Assembly: GCA_930989765.1 (NCBI GenBank)
Contig: CAKNNA010000019.1
Location: forward strand, 1-32,624
DNA length: 32,624 nt
Direction of reading: 5' to 3'
Source: an uncultured Clostridium sp.
Lineage (GTDB): Bacteria > Bacillota > Clostridia > TANB77 > CAG-508
The notes beneath the pieces are model-generated. The model was not told the DNA's origin and made no database searches. It was given only the letters and a program-made list of their open reading frames with translations. Shown one piece after another: positions 24,497 to 30,447 of this stretch; the stretch's first letter is position 1, and each line of letters starts with the position of its first letter. A program made the position numbers and the translations under genes.

Positions 24497-24986
24497 CTTC
24501 ACTTTTAACTTTATCTACTCGTTTTACAATAAAACTTGTTTGTTTTTTAAAAGATACTAGATATAATATAAAGCCACATATAATTATAATTGTATATATA
24601 ATACCTGTTTGTAAATTAAAGAATTTTATTAATTCTTTTACACCTTTTAAAAATAAAATTATTAAAAAAACAGCACACATTGTTCTATATGTATTATTAC
24701 TTATTAACAATCTTTTTATAAAATCATCTTTTTTTACAGCATTAATATAATCATTATAATTAGAGTATTTAATAAATTTGATTTTCTTTAGTATTTCTTC
24801 TATTACTACAGATCCAAATCTACTAATTATTGACCCAATAAAATAAAAAATAAAGGCCATTTCTATAGCATTAGATTGGAAAATATCTATTCCCACATAA
24901 TATTTTAAAAGATATGTAAAAATAATTCCTGGCAGTAAATAATTAAATATTTTATACTCTTCTAGTTTTTCTATAAATTTTTCCAT
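24477..24986 (-). CDS. Four-TM small membrane protein (possible effector)
   Basis: This 169-residue membrane protein has segments near residues 14-30, 41-62, 101-118 and 127-146, with a Lys-rich, probably cytosolic loop at 66-92 and a charged tail. The N-terminal L-L-P-G-I-I-F-T turn resembles small defence-associated membrane proteins, but I cannot name a family. It has a strong AAGGAGGT site and starts two bases after the His/Cys-dyad gene ends. As last gene of the MBL operon it is a natural candidate for a membrane-acting effector; this is inferred from position and topology only. Confidence 0.6.
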   Translation of the reverse strand: MEKFIEKLEEYKIFNYLLPGIIFTYLLKYYVGIDIFQSNAIEMAFIFYFIGSIISRFGSVVIEEILKKIKFIKYSNYNDYINAVKKDDFIKRLLISNNTYRTMCAVFLIILFLKGVKELIKFFNLQTGIIYTIIIICGFILYLVSFKKQTSFIVKRVDKVKSEENKTED

Positions 24987-24988
24987 TT

Positions 24989-25441
24989 TTACCTCCTTTG
25001 AAAAGTATTACCTAACATTATCTCTATATCTTGATTTTTATTTCTATAAAGTATTATTTCTTCATCTGTAATATTAAAATTAAATCCGTAATTTATTCCA
25101 TCATAAAAATCAATTATTCCTCCATTTTTAGGGATAAATACATTTTTGTTTTTTAACAGTTTTAAACTAGAAAATCTTGATGTATTGCATGCAATAATAA
25201 CAATATTTTTTTCTTTAATGTTTTTATAGTTAGCTCGTAAATATTCGTCTGTTCTTCTATCATGTCCTACAATCATAAATAAATCTACTGCATTTTCTGG
25301 TATAGTCGTTAGAATTGTAATATCTTTATCGGAATTTACAGTATCTACTAAAGTATATATATGAAATAAATCATATATATACTTCATTCTTGCTTCTATT
25401 TCTGCATTACTTACATCGCGCTTTGTTACTATATATTTCAC
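24989..25441 (-). CDS. Small alpha/beta protein with His/Cys pair
   Basis: This 150-residue protein is not from a family I can name. The core reads D-L-F-M-I-V-G-H60 then, after one helix, N-I-V-I-I-A-C85-N-T-S. A His at the end of one strand and a Cys at the end of the next is the catalytic layout of caspase-like and CHAT proteases, though the 25-residue spacing is shorter than usual, so it might be a degenerate or unrelated Rossmann-like protein. The start is GTG at 25441 with GAGG eight bases before it. It overlaps the end of the MBL gene by 35 bases, giving tight coupling. Confidence 0.5.
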   Translation of the reverse strand: MKYIVTKRDVSNAEIEARMKYIYDLFHIYTLVDTVNSDKDITILTTIPENAVDLFMIVGHDRRTDEYLRANYKNIKEKNIVIIACNTSRFSSLKLLKNKNVFIPKNGGIIDFYDGINYGFNFNITDEEIILYRNKNQDIEIMLGNTFQRR

Positions 25442-26300
25442 TTAATGTTCCTCTACTTTCTCTATTTCTGGTTATAGAATTATAATCTAGTGAAATCATT
25501 CCAGAATTCTTAGTATTTCTTACATCATATCCTTTTGTTTCTAAACCATCTGAGCCTCCATTAGAATTACCTGTGTTATCTGAAACAATGTAAACTTCGT
25601 CTACTATATTTTTTAATTCTTCCATTATTGCTTCCCCTGTGTCTTTTTTTCCATGGTGCGGAAGTTGAATCACCTTAAAATTTTGAAGATTTTCTTGGGT
25701 AACTGATTCGAAAGTTGAATCACCTGTCAAAAGAAGATACTTATCCATTATTTTTACACTTAAATGTATGCTAGTTGCATTTGTAATTGTTTCTCCATCT
25801 ATATGATCACTTTCTGTTGTATCTAAACCTTTAGCTGCTGCATTTAATATGTAGTCTTTTTCTGGTCCTGATATAGTAATTCCTTCGGCAATTTCAGTGT
25901 GTTCAAACGCATCTTGCAAATTATTACCAGAAAGTTGATAAATGTTATCATATATTTCAGTAATTTGCCTCTTTATAGATTCTCTATTTTTTCTTCCATC
26001 ATCTATTATATCAATTAATTCATCCACATATTTTAATAATAGTACTGTAGTTATCTCTGATACTTTACCATTTTCTACTAAAACTGGTATTCCTTTAAAA
26101 TGATCATCATCATTATGAGATAAAACAACTTTAACCTTTTCATAACCATTTTCATCCATATATTTCATTACATATTGTGCATATTCTTCACATCCACAAT
26201 CATATAAAATTAATTCTTGCCCATTGTCTATAATAAAACAATCTCCATTATTTGCATCTTTATTTTCACATTGTTGTGAACTTAAAACTATAATTTTCAT
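25407..26300 (-). CDS. ComEC-like metallo-beta-lactamase fold hydrolase
   Basis: This 297-residue MBL-fold enzyme has the metal site S-H62-N-D-D-D66-H67, a later T-G-D-S strand, and Q-L-P-H-H-G, the set typical of the ComEC/Rec2 C-terminal domain. Unlike ComEC it has no membrane region, so it should be soluble and cytosolic. Its relatives are phosphodiesterases or nucleases; the substrate here is unknown. The ATG at 26300 has AAGGAGG upstream; the ORF continues 36 bases farther without a ribosome site. The downstream His/Cys protein and four-TM protein are in one operon, and the DUF2188 gene lies upstream. Confidence 0.85.
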   Translation of the reverse strand: MKIIVLSSQQCENKDANNGDCFIIDNGQELILYDCGCEEYAQYVMKYMDENGYEKVKVVLSHNDDDHFKGIPVLVENGKVSEITTVLLLKYVDELIDIIDDGRKNRESIKRQITEIYDNIYQLSGNNLQDAFEHTEIAEGITISGPEKDYILNAAAKGLDTTESDHIDGETITNATSIHLSVKIMDKYLLLTGDSTFESVTQENLQNFKVIQLPHHGKKDTGEAIMEELKNIVDEVYIVSDNTGNSNGGSDGLETKGYDVRNTKNSGMISLDYNSITRNRESRGTLSEIYSNKARCK

Positions 26301-26328
26301 ATTATTCCTCCTTGTAATTTTAATCATC

Positions 26329-26357
26329 AAAAGCAAGACCTAAAAGGTCCTGCTTTT
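26329..26357 (-). terminator. Hairpin between DUF2188 and MBL genes
   Basis: Thirteen-base arms (26329-26341 and 26345-26357, one mismatch) lie right at the DUF2188 stop codon. The T tract on the minus strand is only four bases, so it may act as a partial terminator or RNA-end site that lowers downstream expression relative to DUF2188. Confidence 0.5.
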
Positions 26358-26586
26358 ATTTCCTATCTCTTGGTGGGAAAGGATCGTTCCCATATGAATT
26401 CTTATTTTGAATTCTACCATTAAGCCCATGAATAATATGTTCTGAATTGTTTTGTATTGCTTTTTCTCTTCCTGCTGCTTGTGCTTCTGCTTTTGTGTCA
26501 TAGTATCCCAATGCTCTATTTGAGTTTTCATATCTGTTTGTCCATCCATTTTCATTATGCACTGTGTGAACATTTCTATTTGGCAT
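26356..26586 (-). CDS. DUF2188 protein
   Basis: This 76-residue protein is a clear DUF2188 member: N-V-H-T-V-H-N-E-N-G-W near the start, Y-Y-D-T-K-A-E-A-Q-A-A-G-R-E in the middle, and I-H-G-x-x-G-R-I-Q-N-K-N-S-Y-G-N-D-P-F-P-P at the end. The C-terminal block is the most conserved part of the family. Its role is unknown. AGGAGGTG lies seven bases before the ATG. Another frame over the same bases is not real. It leads the operon with the MBL, His/Cys and membrane genes and has a long leader covered by a predicted antisense RNA. Confidence 0.85.
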   Translation of the reverse strand: MPNRNVHTVHNENGWTNRYENSNRALGYYDTKAEAQAAGREKAIQNNSEHIIHGLNGRIQNKNSYGNDPFPPRDRK

Positions 26587-26622
26587 TTTTCTTCACCTCC
26601 TGTAATATTTTTGTATAAAAGC

Positions 26623-26651
26623 TTGCAATGCCAAATTAAAAATGTTATAAT
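26623..26651 (+). promoter_or_regulatory. Promoter of predicted antisense RNA
   Basis: TTGCAA (26623-26628), a 17-base spacer and a perfect TATAAT (26646-26651) read rightward against the DUF2188 leader. No coding frame follows; an intrinsic terminator comes about 80 bases later. Confidence 0.6.
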
Positions 26652-26657
26652 TTTTTT

Positions 26658-26740
26658 ATCCAATTTAAAATTAAGCTGCAAGTATATACACGCTTGGTTT
26701 TAAGAGCTAGCCGCAAACTATGCTCTTTTTTTATGCATTT
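26658..26740 (+). ncRNA. Predicted antisense RNA against the DUF2188-MBL leader
   Basis: From the plus promoter a transcript of about 80 bases would end at a terminator with stem AGAGC-TAG/CTA-T-GCTCT (about 26704-26726), loop CCGCAAA and seven T. The leftward operon starts near 26734 from its own promoter, so the RNA would be complementary to almost all of that leader. Opposed promoters, a short RNA and a loop reading UUUG on the leader side resemble plasmid-type countertranscript control or a type I antitoxin. No open frame of useful length lies within it. It is predicted from sequence only. Confidence 0.5.
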
Positions 26741-26769
26741 ATCTTACAACAAAATTTATAAAAAGTCAA
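26741..26769 (-). promoter_or_regulatory. Promoter of the DUF2188-MBL operon
   Basis: The minus strand has TTGACT (26764-26769), a 17-base spacer and TAAGAT (26741-26746). The -35 lies in a 35-base box (26758-26792) that recurs at 28213-28247 with four differences, where it drives the AAA ATPase gene. Confidence 0.75.
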
Positions 26770-26844
26770 GTGTTATTGTGATTTTTTTCTCGTTTATTTG
26801 TTTTTTGTGGATTTTTTTGTATTACTTTGTCGAAAAATGTAAAA

Positions 26845-26870
26845 ACTGAGTGATTTTTTTCTCACTCAGT
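26845..26870 (-). terminator. Intrinsic terminator after the AAA ATPase gene
   Basis: Nine-base perfect arms ACTGAGTGA (26845-26853) and TCACTCAGT (26862-26870) follow the ATPase stop codon by six bases. On the minus strand the stem ends in TTTTT. Confidence 0.8.
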
Positions 26871-26875
26871 TCTAT

Positions 26876-28162
26876 TTATTCTAATATATATTTTTTTAAT
26901 ATTCCTCTACTTTGTATAGAATCTACAAATGAATCTATTTTTTCATTACTTGGTTGAAAACCTTTACATATAGTTTTCTTTTTGAATTTCTTTCTTATGG
27001 TTTCATCATTTCTAACCTTATTTTTTTCATCTCTTATACTATCTGAAAATCTTTTTAAATCAGTTTTGCCTTTATCATCTTTCTCTAAATAATACATTTG
27101 ATCTATTCTCATTATTTCTTCATCCATAGTATATTGATCATTTGTAGTAAATATAATTTGTGAATTAGAATTTTTTATTGTAACTAATTTTAAAATAAAT
27201 TTTACTAAATCGTTATGTAATGAATTTTCAATCTCATCTATTAATATTAGACCATTAGTATTTAATGTTATAAGTAATAAATAAATATAGCTTAAAAATT
27301 TTCTAGTTCCATTTGACATATCATAAAAAGTTAGTTTTTGATTATTTCTATTATAATAATATATTCTCTTTTGTCTAAATCCTTCGACCTTTTCAATTTC
27401 GAATTTTTCTATTGAATTATCTATCAATTTTACAACTTCCTCAAGTGTTGTTTTATCTTCTTCAATCCAATTTAAAATTAACCAATATTGCATTCCTCTA
27501 TCATCAATAGATTCCTCTGCATATATCAAATCATTATTTATATATTCATAAAAACATTTATAGTATTCCAATTTTTCTTCAAAACTATTAATAGCTTTTT
27601 CATCTATAATATCTTGAATAAAACTATCCTTATAATTGTATTTTAATCCAATCTCACTTTCTAATCTTCTTTTTTCAATATTTAATTTTGTTTTTTCTTC
27701 AGAGGTGAAACTTGACTTATAAGTTAGTTTTTCCCTTGTTTTTATTTCAATTTCTGGATTTAATGTATATTCCAATCTATAAGTATATATGCCTGGTTTT
27801 GAACATTTATCTATATATGCAGATAATTCAATTAATGAATATTCATCTTTTCTATTAGCATTTGCCTTAGGCATAATATCTTCTATTCTTCTATAAAATT
27901 TTCTCTCTTTTTCTTCGCTTTGACTCTTTTCATTATTAGAATTATATTTCAAAAACATATCTACAGCCATAATTGCCTTTACAATACTACTTTTTCCACT
28001 TGCATTACATCCTAAAATTCCAGTTAATTTATTTATGTTTTTACCACTTTCAATTTCAACAACTGTCTCTTTTTTATTTCTTTTTCTAGGTTCAGCTAAA
28101 AAATCAATTTTTATTTCTTTATCGATTCCACATATATTATCCATTTTTATATAAATATACAT
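26876..28162 (-). CDS. AAA15-type ATPase (abortive-infection-like)
   Basis: This 428-residue ATP-binding protein is of the COG1106/AAA15 (AbiL-like) kind. Walker A is G51-C-N-A-S-G-K-S-S, the signature-like segment is M-S-N-G-T-R-K-F-L-S, and Walker B is L-I-L-I-D-E-I-E-N-S-L-H. A coiled region separates the halves, as in SMC-like ABC ATPases. Family members are sensors or motors in abortive infection, often with a second nuclease gene (RloB or TOPRIM). None is adjacent here. The ATG at 28162 follows AAGGTGG; the in-frame GTG nine bases upstream lies inside that site. Its promoter box is shared with the DUF2188-MBL operon, so a common programme is likely. Confidence 0.85.
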   Translation of the reverse strand: MYIYIKMDNICGIDKEIKIDFLAEPRKRNKKETVVEIESGKNINKLTGILGCNASGKSSIVKAIMAVDMFLKYNSNNEKSQSEEKERKFYRRIEDIMPKANANRKDEYSLIELSAYIDKCSKPGIYTYRLEYTLNPEIEIKTREKLTYKSSFTSEEKTKLNIEKRRLESEIGLKYNYKDSFIQDIIDEKAINSFEEKLEYYKCFYEYINNDLIYAEESIDDRGMQYWLILNWIEEDKTTLEEVVKLIDNSIEKFEIEKVEGFRQKRIYYYNRNNQKLTFYDMSNGTRKFLSYIYLLLITLNTNGLILIDEIENSLHNDLVKFILKLVTIKNSNSQIIFTTNDQYTMDEEIMRIDQMYYLEKDDKGKTDLKRFSDSIRDEKNKVRNDETIRKKFKKKTICKGFQPSNEKIDSFVDSIQSRGILKKYILE

Positions 28163-28195
28163 TTTAACCACCTTAATTTTAATTTTATCATATAT

Positions 28196-28224
28196 ATTTT
28201 AGTTCAAAAATCATAAAAAGTCAA
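28196..28224 (-). promoter_or_regulatory. Promoter of the AAA ATPase gene
   Basis: The minus strand has TTGACT (28219-28224), a 17-base spacer and TAAAAT (28196-28201), about 35 bases before the start codon. The surrounding 28213-28247 box is almost the same as at 26758-26792. Confidence 0.75.
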
Positions 28225-28247
28225 CACTTATTGTGATTTTTTTCACG
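28213..28247. repeat. 35-bp promoter box, second copy
   Basis: This box matches 26758-26792 at 31 of 35 positions; the differences are a GTG/CAC swap in the middle and one base near the end. It includes the -35 element and an upstream TTATTGTGATTTTTTT stretch, and so is a likely shared binding site. Confidence 0.75.
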
Positions 28248-28377
28248 CTAATTTATAAATATTACATTTTATCTAGTATTTTATTGTCCTATATATTTTC
28301 TTTTATGAATTTTTGTGTAATCTTTGTAACACTTGAAAAATAAAGAAAAACTACTAGAATTAACATTAAAATTGTAG

Positions 28378-28383
28378 TATAAT
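28378..28383 (+). promoter_or_regulatory. -10 box candidate of the integrase gene
   Basis: A perfect TATAAT lies about 64 bases before the integrase ATG, inside a CTAC...GTAG inverted repeat, but with no good -35. I see nothing else in 28248-28430. Confidence 0.4.
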
Positions 28384-28446
28384 CATGACAATTAAATATT
28401 AACAAACTTCCACCCATAGTTATGCTGAAAGGAGGTGAAAAAAGCA

Positions 28447-29637
28447 ATGTCTGGAAGTATTGAAAAAAGAGGTGAAAATACTTATAGGTTAGTCGTTTCA
28501 GGTGGTAAAAATCTTGATGGTACTAGATGTAAAAAAACAAAAACTATACATGGTACAAGAAAAGATGCTGAAATTGCTCTAGCTGAGTTTATTACAGAAG
28601 TAAATCGTGGATTAGTTCCAGAAGGAAAGTCAATTACCTTTGAAGAATTCTTTTATATTTGGGATGAAAAATATGCTTCAAAAGAATTAGCACCAAAAAC
28701 TTATTCAAGATATATTGGAATATTAAAATCTCGAATTCTTCCATATTTAGGTTCATTTCCTTTAGACAAAATCAAACCAACAGATTTAATGAACTTTTAT
28801 GATATGTTAGAAAATGATACCCAGATAAAGAGAATAGCAAAAAATAATGGTCAAAGAACTTTAAAACCATTATCTCCAAAAACAATTCTAGAGCACCATA
28901 GACTAATAAGTGCCATGTTACAAAATGCAGTATACTGGCAGTTGTTACCTTCTAATCCTGCTAGAAGAGTTAAACCACCAAAGACTAAGAAACCTAAAAT
29001 GGAATTTTTCAATGATGATGAATGCAAAGTTCTTATACAATCTTTAACAGAACTTACAGGAAGCAAATTAAAGTACAAAGTTGCAATTCTTCTTGATATT
29101 TTCTCTGGTATAAGACGTGGAGAACTTATTGGACTTGAATGGTCTGATGTAGATTTTAAAAATGAAACCATTAATATTAATAAATCTACTCAGTACTTAC
29201 CTGAAAATGGAATCTTTGACAAAGATACTAAAACAGAAAGTTCTAATAGAATTGTTCCAATACCAGATTACATTACCAAAACTCTTCTTGAATATAGAGA
29301 ATGGTATGATGAACAAAAAGACATCTGGGGAGATAAATGGATTGAATCTAATAAACTATTTGTACAAGATAACGGGAAACCTATGCATCCAGATACAATT
29401 GGAAAATGGTTTAAACCTTATATTGAAGAATTAGGACTACCTATAATTAAATTTCACGGTATTAGACATACAAATGCTACTCTCATGATTGCTAATAATG
29501 TTGATATAGCAACAGTATCTGCAAGACTTGGACATGCAAGTATTAACACTACTATAAAATACTATGTACATCCATTAGAGAAAAATATGAGAAAAGCAGC
29601 GTATGTATTACAAGACCTATTAATAGGTGACAACTAA
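28447..29637 (+). CDS. int: Tn916-type tyrosine integrase
   Basis: This 396-residue tyrosine recombinase catalyses integration and excision. The catalytic set is visible: Arg223 (S-G-I-R-R-G-E-L), Lys262 (T-K-T-E-S-S-N-R), His337-x2-Arg340 (F-H-G-I-R-H-T), His363 (R-L-G-H-A-S) and Tyr373 (K-Y-Y-V-H). Residues 1-58 form the arm-binding domain of Tn916 integrases, and about 63-165 the core-binding domain. The ATG at 28447 has GGAGG upstream; an in-frame GTG at 28435 overlaps that site and is less likely. The gene reads toward the right att site, about 180 bases away, as is usual for this family. Confidence 0.95.
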   Translation: MSGSIEKRGENTYRLVVSGGKNLDGTRCKKTKTIHGTRKDAEIALAEFITEVNRGLVPEGKSITFEEFFYIWDEKYASKELAPKTYSRYIGILKSRILPYLGSFPLDKIKPTDLMNFYDMLENDTQIKRIAKNNGQRTLKPLSPKTILEHHRLISAMLQNAVYWQLLPSNPARRVKPPKTKKPKMEFFNDDECKVLIQSLTELTGSKLKYKVAILLDIFSGIRRGELIGLEWSDVDFKNETININKSTQYLPENGIFDKDTKTESSNRIVPIPDYITKTLLEYREWYDEQKDIWGDKWIESNKLFVQDNGKPMHPDTIGKWFKPYIEELGLPIIKFHGIRHTNATLMIANNVDIATVSARLGHASINTTIKYYVHPLEKNMRKAAYVLQDLLIGDN

Positions 29638-29684
29638 TAATCTTTTTTCAATAAAATTACAAAAATTGCTTTTTTTAAGTCTTA

Positions 29685-29772
29685 TTGTGAAATTTTAGGC
29701 TATTTATAGCTATTTAAAGTAGCTTGTGTCCCCAAGCTGTCCCCAAAAATAGCCTAAAATCTACTTTCACAA
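29685..29772. repeat. Large imperfect inverted repeat around right-end arm sites
   Basis: Outer arms TTGTGAAA (29685-29692) and TTTCACAA (29765-29772) and inner arms (14 perfect bases, 29692-29705 and 29747-29760) enclose the two TGTCCCCA sites. It can act as the integrase terminator and/or fold the attachment DNA. The 29638-30030 gap also holds a tRNA terminator, the att repeat and the second element's arm sites. Confidence 0.7.
29727..29745. promoter_or_regulatory. Paired integrase arm-type sites, right end
   Basis: TGTCCCCA occurs at 29727-29734 and 29738-29745, 11 bases apart, matching the left-end pair at 3271-3289 in sequence, orientation and spacing. Confidence 0.6.
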
Positions 29773-29805
29773 AAAAATAAAGAGTCCACAATCTCTTGCG
29801 ACTCT
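29771..29805 (-). terminator. Intrinsic terminator after the right tRNA fragment
   Basis: AGAGTC (29781-29786) pairs with GACTCT (29800-29805), with three more pairs inside. The minus strand then runs into TTTATTTTTTT. It lies just past the CCA end of the tRNA fragment. Confidence 0.6.
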
Positions 29806-29817
29806 AAGTTTAAATCT

Positions 29818-29862
29818 TGGTTGCGGGGGATAGACTCGAACTTACGACCTTCGGGTTATGAG
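29818..29862 (-). repeat. attR-type site: second 3' fragment of tRNA-fMet
   Basis: This is the second copy of the initiator tRNA 3' part with encoded CCA (29818-29820). Bases 29833-29862 match the left copy exactly. The T-stem is damaged (CTATC instead of CTTAC), and the 5' half is absent, so it cannot be a working tRNA. The anticodon loop sequence TTATGAG (29856-29862) is mirrored by CTCATAA (29868-29874), which looks like paired core-type sites for recombination. Confidence 0.85.
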
Positions 29863-29979
29863 TAAAGCTCATAAAGTATTGGTAAATCTAGCTTTTGTCT
29901 GTATTCGTTGGTATATTTGGTGTGCCCAATTTTTTGACTTTGTAAATTTATGTGATTTTGGTTCATTTTTGGTCAGTTG

Positions 29980-29998
29980 TGTGCCCATTTTGAGCCCA
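29980..29998. promoter_or_regulatory. Variant paired arm sites of the second element
   Basis: TGTGCCCA (29980-29987) and TGAGCCCA (29991-29998) have the same 11-base spacing as the TGTCCCCA pairs but a changed sequence; another TGTGCCCA lies at 29921-29928. They are 118 bases from the tRNA repeat, against 121 in the first element. This suggests a related integrase with different arm specificity. Confidence 0.55.
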
Positions 29999-30030
29999 AT
30001 TATTTTTATAAATTTATGGAGGTTTTGATT

Positions 30031-30324
30031 ATGAATAATTTTAGAAATGTTAATGATGATATTTTAAAAGAGTGGTTAAATTTTAGAGAAGAAACAGATC
30101 TTGCTTTTATTAATGATGAAGATAGAAAACATACCGTTAAATTTGATGATTTCTCTGAAAAGATTTTAAATAGTATTCCTAAACAGAATAGAAAGTTTGT
30201 TGAAAAGCAACTCAATTTACTTAATTCTAGCTTTTTAGATTATATTGTTTATTGGAATGAGAAATATTACAGAAATGGCTTTTGTGATGGTGTTGAGTTA
30301 ATTACTGGTTGCATTGATAAATAG
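30031..30324 (+). CDS. Small element-end protein, paralogue of 3382-3675
   Basis: This 97-residue protein is the counterpart of the first element's left-end gene, with the same length and 57 identical positions by my count. Both begin M-N-N-F-R and end near a conserved N-G-F-x-D-G. The ATG at 30031 has TGGAGG upstream, as in the paralogue; an in-frame ATG at 29977 is rejected since it lies in the arm-site region and has no matching part in the paralogue. The function is unknown, but its conserved place inside the att site suggests a link to integration or element upkeep. A perfect 17-base terminator stem follows. Confidence 0.8.
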   Translation: MNNFRNVNDDILKEWLNFREETDLAFINDEDRKHTVKFDDFSEKILNSIPKQNRKFVEKQLNLLNSSFLDYIVYWNEKYYRNGFCDGVELITGCIDK

Positions 30325-30332
30325 TTAAAATT

Positions 30333-30372
30333 AATCCAAAGTTTTTTCATTATTTTGAAAAAACTTTGGATT
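30333..30372. terminator. Strong hairpin terminator after 30031-30324
   Basis: Seventeen-base perfect arms (30333-30349, 30356-30372) with a six-base loop lie nine bases after the stop codon. Both strands have short T tracts, so it may act both ways. Confidence 0.75.
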
Positions 30373-30392
30373 TTCATATACTTTTTTCAAAT
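30362..30392. repeat. 31-bp repeat shared with first element (copy 2)
   Basis: It matches 5918-5948 at 29 of 31 bases and overlaps the right arm of the terminator hairpin. It lies directly after the small paralogous gene, unlike copy 1. Confidence 0.6.
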
Positions 30393-30447
30393 GGATGAAA
30401 AAATATTTGCTTATTCTTATGCTTAAATTTTAAAACAATTTTTAAAC

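Larger units (their letters stand above)
3106..29862. mobile_element. Integrative mobilizable element in tRNA-fMet site
   Basis: Direct repeats of a tRNA-fMet 3' fragment bound a ~26.7 kb segment. It contains a tyrosine integrase beside the right repeat, an excisionase-like gene, replication genes, TnpV and a MobP-type relaxase. No VirB4, VirD4 or other mating-pore genes are present, so it should need a helper for transfer. Cargo is mostly of defence type: type I restriction-modification, two HEPN-like and Fic genes, an MBL operon and an AAA ATPase. Paired TGTCCCCA arm sites near both ends support these as the true termini. Confidence 0.85.

Noticed and set aside
26340..26681. 113-residue frame over the DUF2188 gene
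   Set aside because: It is in a different frame with no ribosome site, while the DUF2188 frame matches a known family end to end.
26698..26735. Resemblance of GTTTTAAGAGCTA to a type II CRISPR repeat/tracrRNA
   Set aside because: It is a single copy, with no spacers, no repeats and no cas genes. The sequence is explained as the terminator hairpin of a small RNA.
29977..30030. Upstream in-frame start for the second small element-end gene
   Set aside because: It would translate through the arm-site region, has no ribosome site and has no counterpart in the paralogue at 3382.
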